Assembly: GCA_030248295.1 (NCBI GenBank)
Contig: JASANH010001093.1
Coordinates: 1 to 64,000, forward strand
Direction of reading: 5' to 3'
DNA length: 64,000 bases
From: Mesodorylaimus sp. YZB2_4
Taxonomy: Eukaryota; Nematoda; Enoplea; Dorylaimida; Dorylaimidae
How positions within the stretch are numbered: the stretch's first letter is position 1; every line of letters starts with the position of its first letter. Positions 45,166-55,511 of this stretch are shown here, piece by piece. Both the position numbers and the translations under genes were made by a program. Below the pieces are notes generated by a model. It saw only the letters and a program-made list of their open reading frames with translations. It was not told where the DNA came from and did no database searches.

Positions 45166-46770
45166 TCACTCTTCCACGACCGATCCGTTGGTCGATGGGG
45201 TTGCGGACATGGCGGTGCTTTCTTCGTCCGAGCTCCCGATGGTGCTTAACGTCAACGAGACCTCGCAGTTTCGCAGTCGCTCGACGCGCCGTTGCAGTTC
45301 TTGAACCCGATCAGCGAGTCCCTGGAATGTGGCCATCATTTCTTCGCTCGTTTCGTCCCAGCCGCGCGCCAACGCCCGTTTCCGCCGCTTGATGAGGGCG
45401 AGCTGCTGTCGGCATTGCATCAGATTCTGCCCGATCGAGTGCAGTTCTTGGATCATGGCATTGCCTTGGCAGTGGCCCGCGTTCAGAATATTCGTCACAT
45501 CCGACGACGACGAAATTTCCTGAAAAGTTTGGAAATTCAGGGACAAAAAATGATGCTTCTTGAACCACTTACCGCCTGCTCTTTTTCCAAGACTGCCAGC
45601 TTCCTACTCATCGCTTCCAGCTTTTGATCGACACGGTCCAGATCCCTCTGCCGTTCCAGGCGTGCTTTCAGTTTGTGGGCCCGATGCCCTTGAAGAAGGC
45701 AGATAGCGCAGAGCATTTGCTGGCACGTCTCGCAGAAGTCGTAGTCTCTCGCATTGATCAGACCACGCCCGTTCTGGCATCCATCGCACAACGGTCGCCA
45801 GCCGTCCACTCCGTCAAACTCGACCGCCAGCTTCGATGTCTGCAACAAACGATAAAATCAAAGATCGCGTGGCCACAATTTCTTACCCAACTCACTGTAG
45901 CTGACAAAATAGCCGACGATGCGACGGCTGGCCTGACACGAGTCTGACAAGTGCTGCACTGGATGACCGTCTGAATGCCGCCACGTCCGCCTGGCTGGAT
46001 TTGGGATCGCGTCGCCGGATTCGTTTCTTGAGACTGAGTCGGGTCGGTCGGGCGTCGACGCAAGAAGAGACCGGGCGTCGGTTGCGATACTGCTTCTCGG
46101 CGACAACGGGTGCAGAGGTTGTGACCACAGGCCAGGATGTACGTCGCCTCGACACTGGTCTTGCACACATGACAGCGAAACACTTCCATCATTTTCGCGA
46201 GGTTCTGGTCAGTGAACGGGCCTAAAAGAGGCTCGTCCCTTCCAGCTCTAACCAGTTGGGTCGTGGTCCAACTGAAGTCAACGAACCTTTGGATGGCGTG
46301 AACAAGTAGAGCCACGGGCCGAAGCCTATCGTCGTATCGAATGCCAACGGGCCTCGCACTGTCTTTCGAATAGGGACGCCGTTGATGGTGACGCTCTCGC
46401 TGTTCCCTTCCGGCTGGTCCAAAAACACCTGAAAGGCTCATTAGTAGTCGAAGATGAATGGAAAGAACGCACTCGAGGATTCTGTGCTCACCTCCCCTTT
46501 ATCCGTCACGATCAGACCAGCCTCGATTGACAGTTTCGATCCTTCAGCGTCGGCGCCCGGAAGGAGCAAGCTGATCGAGTCCGAGTCGCTGAGAACTCGA
46601 AACGATTTTCATAAAAACCATGAAAGTCGCCGGAAAGTGCTCACTCACTTGCTTCCGATCATGTAGCGCTTCTCCTTGTCCAGCGGGAACATCAGCGGCG
46701 AGAGAGGACCTTCTTCGATTCCATCGCCCAGCGGCACCAGTTGAGCCCATCCTTTGAACGCAACGTCCAT
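45166..46770 (-). CDS. FHA-like domain, RING finger, B-box and coiled coil in one protein
   Basis: Six exons: 46649-46770, 46492-46588, 46287-46428, 45896-46221, 45573-45839, 45166-45519; 435 aa, phases consistent. The first 120 residues look like an FHA domain of the kinesin-3 type: RYMIGSNDSDSISLLLPGAD, then VFLDQPEGNSESVTINGVPI and a closing FGPWLYLFTPSK. A C3HC4 RING follows (CHVC, CGHNLCTRC, then CSTC after a long 48-residue insertion), with the spacing expected for zinc binding. Next is a B-box-type module (LCDGC ... CETC ... CAIC ... H..H) with the coiled coil expected after it (LKARLERQRDLDRVDQKLEAMSRKL), and a helical C-terminus with an acidic Ser-rich end. RING plus B-box plus coiled coil is the TRIM ubiquitin-ligase core; FHA domains read phosphothreonine. 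The combination suggests a phosphorylation-dependent ubiquitin ligase. The FHA call is the least certain part. Confidence 0.8.
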
Positions 46771-49436
46771 TTTTCTCGCATTCGATGCTCAGAGGCTCGC
46801 GTCACAGCCGACCGACCGCCACGACACTTGCACAAATCGACTATGGCAGATACAGTAGGCATTAGGAAAGTCATGACTGCACACTGCCTACATGATCTGT
46901 CCTTCCAAGTTGTCAAACGTGTTTTATGTCGAAATGCGGAAATGCAAGTAGGTGCCATTTCGGGCATCTACTCTAGAAAATGACCTGTTCTGAAATCGTT
47001 CCTCCTTTTAGTTCCTGCACGAAGTGAGGCAGAGTACGGACGAGTACCATTGGCGTTACCCGAAATCATCAGGCTCATCAGATCAGCTAACCATGTCTAG
47101 AAAAGCAAAAAGGCTATTTTAAAGGTCAATATCTTGAGAATGATCTGTCAAAAATTCAAAGTTTTAGGCGTCCAAAATTGGCTTGCATAATATAATTTTG
47201 GCAACTTTTACCAAAAGGCATTAGTACAGTTTCATTGGGTCCAGAATACTGGTTTTTTAATTCAGTCGAGGCTGGTTTTGGTCCCATTGACGTGGGGCTA
47301 CTACCAAACAGCAATTGCAGAATATAGTAATAAATGTGTCTACATAAATAAAATATAGCAATAAAAAAAGCGAAAAACGGCCATATTATTTCCGAAAAGT
47401 GAGTTATCACAAACTCTAACACTCACAGTCAGTGCATCCATCACGCAGTAACCAGGAATGCCGTGGGAGCTGCAGTGGTGCAGTGCGGTTCGGCGTTCGT
47501 CTACCCGCATTGCAAGGTATAGAGAGCGGTTGGGCTCGTTCCGGGCTGGATCCCCGGTGATGGAGATCGGTTTGCGAACCATAAACCCTCCCTGACCGTG
47601 CACACCAGGCTGTAGGTGACTCTCGCAGCACCGCCGAGGGGTGCTCCGAGGGGAAGAGATGGAAGTCAAACGAGGAGACCGTCTCGGCTGTCGAACACCG
47701 AAAGAGCCAGCCCGAGGAAGTCGGTGTCGGACCAGGATTCCCTCGTGTTGAGGTGCTCCTAGTGGAGACACTCAGAGGGGCGCTGCTGTGTGTGCCCGGA
47801 CAGCTTTGCTTTAAAGGTTTGACGGCTGGCCTAAAGGCGAAAACAGGCAGAAGTTCCACCCAAAAGGAAAGCCTCAGGATGGATCTGATGAAACACAAGA
47901 AGACTCACATTGAACAAAGGATGAGATTGTGAGGCCGAACTCGCACTCTTCCCTCCTCCACGCCAAGTTTGAACGGCCACTGAGCTACATGACTGCATAC
48001 AGGCGACATACAACTTTATCTCAATGCTGCGTGTTGCGCGACTAACCAGGTATATATTAACCCACACAAAGTCATGAGATGCCAAAGAGCGTCAAGAATG
48101 AAGACCCTGATTCGAAATCCTGATCTCGCGCTCGCAAATTCGGGTTAGACAATACTCAGGAGTCAGGGTCTCGACTCCACTGCTCAGTTTTCCTGCTCGA
48201 TTTCGCAAAACCAAAGGCAGTTCGCACTAGAAATCAAACGGGGTAACAGCTCCAGTGCGAACTTGTATCAGTTCGGGCCGAAAACCTAGAGCCTGGAAAA
48301 CCCCCGAACAAGATCTCCGTCCTGCCATAGGGCATTGTATGCCACTGTACCAATGCTGTTGTCATATTGTTGTGGAGTCAGTGGTCAGTGGGTAGCAGTC
48401 AGCAGTTATTGGTACTGCCCAATACAAGTGCTTTTAGTGGATTGCTAGTCTCAGGCAAGCAGGGCCTGTCTAGCACTGTAGCTTCTTACGCGGAGCAGGC
48501 TTTCAACAAAATGCGATATCCTTCACTCTCGTGAGATTCACGTATTCCAATTATCAACCATGGCTGATGGCGACACCCGCACACGTACAGTATATAAACC
48601 TCTCTCTGCCCGTCATCCTGAGCCATCCTAGCTCATTACTGCTAGCGCTCTGGCTAGTCTAGATTTTCTCGTTTGTGAGAACAGAAAGGTTTGGAAATAA
48701 GTTTAATTCTTCCTATCTTCTCCCAACAGCCAGAGCTCGCCTTTGATTGAGCGAACGACTAACGAGTGCACTATTAACTACCGAAGTCTGTACTCCTGGA
48801 TATCACTTTGCATAGCTGCCACAAACCACTCTTCACTTCACCTTTTTCAGACGACCTCAAACTATTCCCAGTCACCTGCGTTATAAATATCCTTTTTAGT
48901 GAGCAGCTGAGCCCCTGCTTCCGCCCAATGACCCACTTGGCGATTTGAAATCGCTGGAGGAAAACAAGCACTGTTGTCGAGGTCACTCTTGACAACTACT
49001 ATTCTCTGCTCAGCCCCACAAGAATACCTAAACGAACTTGCTCTACTGCTGCTATTACTATCCCTCATAGACGGACTGTGCATGATCGGCACATTATCAC
49101 TTGATTCACACCAGTCAGATGCAGCGCCCACAGCTAACACTTTCGATTAGTTTGCCAAAATAAATCAACTTCCAATAAGAGCTATTCAGCACGAGACGTC
49201 CATGTCCTCAGATGTGATGTCTAAAGACATCTCACGTGCAGCGCAGGAGTCATTTTGGAAGCTCATCATTCTGCGTGCAAATAGAAATATTCATGGTCCG
49301 CAATTATTAGTAGCCTTTTTCAGAATCCTCAACTGTTTAATATATTCATCAACGTCAACCTCGTTTCAACAATCAAAATCATGCGACATTGACATCTATC
49401 CGCCTTCACACCAACATCACTCCGTCATATTACGAC
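46771..49436. other. Intergenic region with an interspersed repeat
   Basis: No spliced coding model found. Contains the repeat at 47499-47805. A 160-codon minus-strand frame over 47416-47898 lies mostly inside that repeat and is not taken as a gene. Confidence 0.5.
47499..47805 (+). repeat. Diverged interspersed repeat, copy B
   Basis: Second copy of the repeat at 34460-34815, in the same orientation; shared blocks include GATGGAGATCGGTTTGCGAA directly followed by CCATAAACCC, and CGCTGCTGTGTGTGCC. Internal GC content is higher than in copy A. Confidence 0.65.
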
Positions 49437-50987
49437 TCACGACCAGGCGTCATTACCACCGCCGCCCCATTCGGTTGCTTGTGGATTAGCCGACGCAGCC
49501 CATTCAGCTTCCGTTTCTTGAGCCCAGTTTTGGATGACTGGCGTAGCTGAATAATCGGCTATCGGTGGCACAGCAGTCGTCGGCTCGCCGGGCCACTGAA
49601 AACAAGACAAGTCCGCCATCATAAATCAGCATTTGGGTGAATGTGATGTACACAGGAGGATCACCCGCTTTAGAAATATCGCCTGTCACTGAGCTAAAAT
49701 CACTTACGTCGGGAACGGCACCAGGAGCTCCCGTATCCGCAGTGCCACCCCAACGATCATCTCCGGGTTCGATTACATCCTTGGTCTTGTCAACTTGCTC
49801 TTCTTTTTCGATCTAAGCAGGAAATGGTAGGTAAAAAAAAGACAGTACTGATAATTAACGTAAACGAACTTCTTCCGGATCGCGGTAGAAATACAAATCG
49901 ACCATAACTTCTTTGTTTTCTGCCGTTCGAAATCCCATTTCGCGACTGGTGTGACCGCGGAGAATCAAGATCTCACGAGCCAACATCCACCAAAGTAGTC
50001 CGACGGATTTCACTCCCTAAAGGGGCGGGTCTTGTTTTGATGTTACAGAAGATATTAGCGAAAGACGTACGCACCTTGTTGTTGCCAGGAATAGCGATAT
50101 CGACCAACTTCAGAGGCGAATCGGTATTGCAGAATGCGATTACGGGGATGTTGACATAGCTAGCTTCCGTAATGGCTTGATGATCAGTGCGAGGATCGCA
50201 AACGACCAACAGCCGAGGCTCGCGAAAAGCTTTTTGGATTTGATTCGTGAACGTTCCTGAAACAGCAAAAAGAAATGCAGATGGAGGGCGGGGAAAGGAA
50301 TGAAATAGGATGTCATGCAGTTTGACAGTAGCTGTCTCAATAGGCATCGGGGAAGACTTGCATCAACCCTCAAGCCCCGCTTAAGAGGCCTCGAGCGCAT
50401 AATCGTTTAGTGATGTAGCATGAGCATGAGCGTTAACACCGACCTATTCATGGGAACCCTTTCTTTATAAGGCAACTTTGCTGAATGCATGCAAGTACTT
50501 ACCTGATAGTCCTACGTACCTACAGCACACGAGTCCACACCAGGTGTTTTATACAAGCCCGCTTACGAAATGCGACCAGCAGTCATACCTGGGGTAAATC
50601 GACCGGCGATCGGAGTGGCGCCAATATGCGTTGCGAACTTCAAAATAGCGCGTTGTCCGTACGGCCTGGCAGATATGACGCAAACGTCCGCCGGATTTTC
50701 AACCGCGGCGATAGCGCGAGCCGCCAACAAGATCTTTTCCCAAGTTTTTTTCAAATTAATGATGTAAATACCTGAAAATAAAGGGAACCAAATTAAAATC
50801 GCTCTAAGCAAAAATTAAGCGAAACATTGCGAATCAAATAAAAATGAAGCCTACCATCGTTCTTTCTTTGATAGACGTATTGTTCCATTTGGAAGTCCAC
50901 ATTCCTGGCGCCAACGTGAGTTTGACAAACCAAAAACTTGACGACGTCATCTTGACGTAGTTGCATCGCGTCGCAATTTCCCGACAT
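49437..50987 (-). CDS. RPSA: 40S ribosomal protein SA (uS2, laminin-receptor family)
   Basis: Exons 50855-50987, 50589-50771, 50075-50256, 49870-50016, 49708-49812, 49437-49595; 302 aa against 295 in humans, phases consistent. The uS2 core is plain: [85 protein letters not shown], and [16 protein letters not shown]. The eukaryote-specific acidic tail follows with W-rich repeats ([21 protein letters not shown]), as in RPSA. It is a component of the small ribosomal subunit head region. The intron after the second exon (50257-50588) is the longest and could in principle host a small RNA, but I found no convincing box motifs. Confidence 0.97.
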
Positions 50988-51280
50988 TTTGAAATATAAG
51001 GACTTTTACATAAAATAAAACTACTAAACCGAACAAATTCACCAACAAAGTGCAAGAAATGGTTGGAGGACGACAAAAATTTTTTAGAGCGCACATGGGA
51101 GCAGAATAAAAATGTTATAAGCATTCGCACATCATCGTGCCAAAAGTGCGAAGGGGCGGAGTCAACCAATGAGATTGCGGGAATGTTCGCAGATGCCTGT
51201 CTATCAATCTGGATATCTATCGATATGTATGTCGATATCTATCCATCAGTCGATCTGTCTAGGTACAGATATTTCTCATT
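50988..51280. promoter_or_regulatory. Presumed bidirectional promoter of RPSA and parkin
   Basis: The two start codons are 293 bp apart, head to head. No TATA box is obvious. It carries short repeats of TATCGATATGTATGTCGATATC type near 51225-51245. Shared promoter function is inferred from spacing only. Confidence 0.5.
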
Positions 51281-52639
51281 ATGGAAATAAACGTAAAGAT
51301 AATTGGAAACTCTGATTTGAATTGTCGTAATTTTTCGATCCGGCTCGCGAACGTCGACGAAACCATCGGTGATGTCAAGAAGCAAATCGCCAATAGATTG
51401 AAGTTGAAAAACTCAAATTCGATTCGACTGGTTTTTTCTGGTCAATTTTTATCAAACGATGAACAACGAGTGGGTGATTTAGAATTAGGCCCATCGACAT
51501 TCTTGAACGCTTTGATCGCTGACGTGTCGATCGACGAAAATAGTGATCAGTCGGACAGAGGGGGTCATGATGTTGAACCACCACGGCATTGGCGAAGTCG
51601 ATTTTTCATATATTGCAAGAATTATTGCAGGGCATTGAATCCGGGCAAACTGCGAGTACGGTGCTCAATGTGCAGGTCGCAGGCGGTGTTAGTGAAAAAG
51701 GAGCCGAATTCGTGGAACGATATTTTGACAAGAGGTGCCATAAAACGCCAGTGTTTGGAACACGGGTGTCATTCGAATATGTCCGTCGAGTCGAACGCGC
51801 CGTTTCCCGCTGCAGAGTTCTATTTTAAGTGTGGTCAGTGTTCGAACGAAGAAGGAGTAGTCGCTTTGCCACAAGTCAAACCTCTGCGAAGAGACGGCAG
51901 TGGTCATCCATGCTCGATTTGTAGCGAAGACGAGGAAAACACGCGAATGGTCGTCTTCTCGTGCGAGGCTGCTCACGCCACATGTCTCGATTGTTTCATC
52001 GCCTATGCAACGGAAAAATTGGAACGACGTAGTTTCTTGATGCATCCAACTTATGGCTACACTCTACCGTGCTCCGAGCCACGCTGTCGAGATGGCTACA
52101 TTACGGACGGTCATCACTTTCGATTGCTGGGGGATCCTGAATTGTACGATAAATATCATCGGTTGGCGGCGGAGATTTTTTTGTTAGGAGAAGGCGGATT
52201 ATACTGCCCAAAAGTGGACTGCGGCGAAGCTTTTATCGCTGACGTGGGACCTGCGCAGAGACCACAAGAAAATGGGCTTCCCGAGAGCAACTCTGATTCC
52301 CGAAAGCTCATACTGTGTCCGAAATGCGGTCTAGCATTTTGCTATTATTGTCGTGCCAGCGCATCCGAGTGCCATTGCGCCACATTGGGGATCACAAGGC
52401 AACCAGTTTTGACTACGGCAGCTATTCGCCCACCAGAAGTATCGAGTTCGACCTCGGACGAAATGAAGAGCTATGTTACTATTCATTGGACGACAAAAGC
52501 GTGTCCAAGTTGCCGAGCTCCGACAGAAAAGAACGATGGATGCAATCACATGACGTGCGCTCAATGCAGCTTCGATTGGTGCTGGGACTGCGAGAAACGA
52601 TGGACGGAAGACTGCCAGTGGAATCACTGGTTCGATTGA
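51281..52639 (+). CDS. PRKN: Parkin, RING-between-RING E3 ubiquitin ligase, intronless
   Basis: A single open frame of 452 codons (human 465). Residues 1-76 are a ubiquitin-like domain with a Ser at 72 (DLELGPSTF) at the place of the PINK1 target Ser65. The linker is short. RING0 begins near residue 112 (CKNYC ... CSMC ... CLEHGC ... CGQC), RING1 at 211 (CSIC ... HATCLDC), IBR near 309-366 (CPKVDC ... CPKCGLAFCYYC), and RING2 at 408 (CPSCRAPTEKNDGCNHMTC). Cys421 in KNDGC matches the catalytic Cys431 of human parkin, and the protein ends NHWFD like the human GDHWFDV end. It marks damaged mitochondria with ubiquitin after PINK1 activation. Every other long gene here has introns, so the lack of any intron is notable. 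Confidence 0.96.
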   Translation: MEINVKIIGNSDLNCRNFSIRLANVDETIGDVKKQIANRLKLKNSNSIRLVFSGQFLSNDEQRVGDLELGPSTFLNALIADVSIDENSDQSDRGGHDVEPPRHWRSRFFIYCKNYCRALNPGKLRVRCSMCRSQAVLVKKEPNSWNDILTRGAIKRQCLEHGCHSNMSVESNAPFPAAEFYFKCGQCSNEEGVVALPQVKPLRRDGSGHPCSICSEDEENTRMVVFSCEAAHATCLDCFIAYATEKLERRSFLMHPTYGYTLPCSEPRCRDGYITDGHHFRLLGDPELYDKYHRLAAEIFLLGEGGLYCPKVDCGEAFIADVGPAQRPQENGLPESNSDSRKLILCPKCGLAFCYYCRASASECHCATLGITRQPVLTTAAIRPPEVSSSTSDEMKSYVTIHWTTKACPSCRAPTEKNDGCNHMTCAQCSFDWCWDCEKRWTEDCQWNHWFD

Positions 52640-52772
52640 AGCCACTGAATCAAAGGCAGAATTGAAGGGCAAAGAACAGCCAATTAGGTGCTAATGACGC
52701 TCACACAGGTTTGTATTTGTATGTAGCTCTTGAGTGATCTTTGTGAGTGTAAGTAGCTAGCCTTCGTTATCC

Positions 52773-52778
52773 TTTATT
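52773..52778 (-). promoter_or_regulatory. Probable polyadenylation signal of TBC1D10
   Basis: AATAAA on the minus strand (TTTATT on plus), about 135 bp after the TBC1D10 stop at 52912. Confidence 0.55.
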
Positions 52779-52855
52779 CTACCACTTCCAACATGCGAGA
52801 GGTCACAACACCTTTTAAAAAAGCACGAAGCAGGCAATATAGCTCATTGGCCGTA

Positions 52856-52865
52856 AATAAATAAA
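52856..52865 (+). promoter_or_regulatory. Probable polyadenylation signal of parkin (two overlapping AATAAA)
   Basis: AATAAATAAA, about 217 bp after the parkin stop. It lies beyond the minus-strand signal at 52773, so the two transcripts would overlap tail to tail by roughly 80 bp or more. Confidence 0.55.
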
Positions 52866-52911
52866 AGCACACACACACTGAGGAATATCAGAGCGCCAAA
52901 TATCTACCACC

Positions 52912-54893
52912 TTATATGGTCACATGACTTCTTTGTTGCTTCTGTTTCTTATTCCGCGCCTTGACTTGTTTATAATGCACGCGTTCTAAATCTTCGTCGC
53001 TGATGTTCATTTCAGACACCTAAAGGGGAAACAGGTTGACGGAGGTATGCACAGGTATTCCAGGACTGGTCTTACCTTTTGCACCAAATACTCCTCGTTT
53101 AATTTCTCAATCGGCAAATGACGTAACCGCTCGATAGTTTCATACATGGAGGGACAAGCATTGAGTTGTTCTCTCGAGCTTAATCCGTATTTGAACAGAA
53201 AGACGCCAACTTTAAACAAAATCTTCACCCCTAAAATGGAACGCATTCGAGGGTGTACTTCTGCAAACATTAGAATCCACCTACCTTCGCAAAAGAACAT
53301 GTCCAATACACGCAAAACGCAAGGCCACGGCAGCGTGCGACAAAATATGCACATAAACCATTCGACCATGTAAAGCACGGGATCGATATTTTGCTTTTTC
53401 TAAAATAAAAAATGAAAAGGAGAATTAAAAGCAAAAAATTAAATCATACCAAATGCTTGTAACTGGAATAGGAATGCTTTTTCAACAAGCCAAACAGAAT
53501 ATCGCCGTCCAGCTGGATCACCTCCTGAAATGGGTACCATCATGTGCAAGCTCTTACAAGCCAACCATGACACGCACTTACCAAACCAGGACTGTAGTAA
53601 CCTGGCAGGTACTTCTGACAAATTTGAGCAAAGCAATAAAACGCCTCGTGAGCCGGCATGTGCATGAGGAGAGCGGCAGCTATGGGCGCTTGTGCCTGGC
53701 AATAGCCTTCCTCGGGATGCAACAATGTCCACGCCTTTAGCACTCGAAAAAGATCTTCTTGACTGAAAATGGCAAATGAACAATACTGAAGAAAATACAA
53801 AATCATATCCTCACCCAAATTTCCCGTATGGCGTTGCTTGCGAAAACATTTCGTGATTGGGGAATTGTCGATTCAGATCTTTCAAGATTTCAGAATTCCA
53901 GTGCGGATCGCCAGGGTGCTTGTCCAATGTCTGCAACAAGAAAAGTTGGACCATTTTTATAAATTCTTGTAGCAAAAAGCACTCACTTCAAATATGTGCT
54001 TCGTCTTGCTGCTTGTCATAAAAAACTGAGCTCCGCACAAGTATTTCCAGGCACGAGGTCTTAGGGATGAGGGAATTCCTTTGCGACATCTCGCCCGTAC
54101 CTTGAAGGATATGCATCAGATCACCCACTTATGCATTTATTCATCAGTAGACGGAATCTACCTTGTCGAATCGCTTGGTCATGAAAAATTGCCAGTTTCC
54201 CAACATGGCCAACCATTTAGATTCACGTCGACGAAAAACTTCAACTGGAATCGTCACCTCCCTAAGGTAGCTTAAAACAAAGTGGAGAGGGTTGTAAGAG
54301 AGGATAATTTAAACATACTTTCCAGATCCACCTAAGAATCCAAATCGATCCGGTTCACGAGTATCGGCAGCAACTTCGGGCTTGGCCACCACCACAAACT
54401 CGTCTTCATCGTCTTGGTCAATGTCATCGTCTTCACCGACTGCCAGAGCAGCCCCATTGGAGGTGCTGTCGCGTTTCCTGTCCGCATAGTCTTCGCCGAC
54501 CAACGAAGACGCCCCGCGGGAAAAAGGCACACTTGAGTGAGTGACTGTCGTGGCCGTTGTGGATCCGGAAACGCGTGAATCAACTGGTGCTGACAAAGGC
54601 GATGAAGTTCGATGAGATGAATAGATGAAAGGCGCTTGGGTGAAACAGTTTTCTTCCGAGATTGACTTGGTTGCAGCGAAGACGCGCATTGACTCCTCAT
54701 GCGCTGAGTCGGAAAAAACAGCACCAGGTGTCTCGGAATTATCTTGATCGTAATCTGGGGTCGGATATCGGATTCTCGGAGGCTGCGCCCTTGAACGGCT
54801 TTCGACGAAGAACGGTTCGGAAGTGTCAGAAGCATTGGTTCGATTTGGTGGACGGGTCCTCGACTCAAATTCGATACTGGACGATAACGACAT
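52912..54893 (-). CDS. TBC1D10: TBC1D10-family Rab GTPase-activating protein
   Basis: Nine exons: 54319-54893, 54162-54270, 53987-54100, 53815-53930, 53582-53762, 53450-53524, 53285-53399, 53076-53230, 52912-53019; 515 aa, phases consistent. A ~200-residue disordered acidic/Ser-rich N-terminus leads into [18 protein letters not shown] and the TBC domain (about 230-450): [44 protein letters not shown] with the IxxDxxR arginine finger, [20 protein letters not shown] with the glutamine finger (YCQ), [11 protein letters not shown], and [32 protein letters not shown]. These strings match the EPI64/TBC1D10A-C group closely. The group accelerates GTP hydrolysis on Rabs (Rab27a, Rab35 in mammals) and controls secretion and endocytic recycling. 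The C-terminus is short and basic ([13 protein letters not shown]). Confidence 0.93.
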
Positions 54894-55511
54894 TTTATGT
54901 TATCACAACTCTTCTCCGCTACAGAGCTGGAATATGAGTAATTCGTTATAAGATGTTCGCAGATTATAAGAGCAGTTGGCACACACAGGGTTTAGTTCGT
55001 ACGTATCACTATAGCTAAAACTCATCAAACAAACTGCGGAACGAAAACTAACCTCAAGACTAAAACGTAGGTCATGGTTACATTCCTTGAGCACTCCTAG
55101 CGCTGAAAAACCAACAGCATCATACTGCACCTTTATTTATTCCTCAGACTCTTGCCGTTTCAGGAATTAATCAAATTCTTTTCTCTCATCTTCAGGCCGT
55201 GATGTCCATTTTTGATGAAACAGTCATCGGAGCGGCGGAAGTAACTGTCGCGCACTCATTGCAAAAGTACATTCTTCAACTGCTTATATCATTTTTGGCT
55301 GTCTAATCTCACGCTTGTGCAGCAAGTAGACATTAGCCTCAAGTTTTGCTCTAGACTGGACAGCCGTTTTAGAGTCGTTACCTTATTAGGAACGATTTGG
55401 CTTCAATACTCGATTTTGCAATTTTGAAAACGGCAAACATAACTTTTTAACAAAGTACCGTTTGAAACTCGCATTGGAAAGTCGGATTTTATGGTTGGCG
55501 TTCAAATAAAA
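54894..55511. other. Divergent 5' region between TBC1D10 and ataxin-2
   Basis: 618 bp between two start codons on opposite strands; AT-rich. It presumably holds both promoters. No specific element claimed. Confidence 0.45.

Noticed and set aside
47416..47898. 160-codon minus-strand open frame
   Set aside because: Also lies over the repeat copy; the frame is not shared between the two copies, so it is not a conserved coding sequence.
50257..50588. Possible snoRNA in the longest RPSA intron, as ribosomal protein introns often host them
   Set aside because: No paired C/D boxes or H/ACA layout could be made out by eye.
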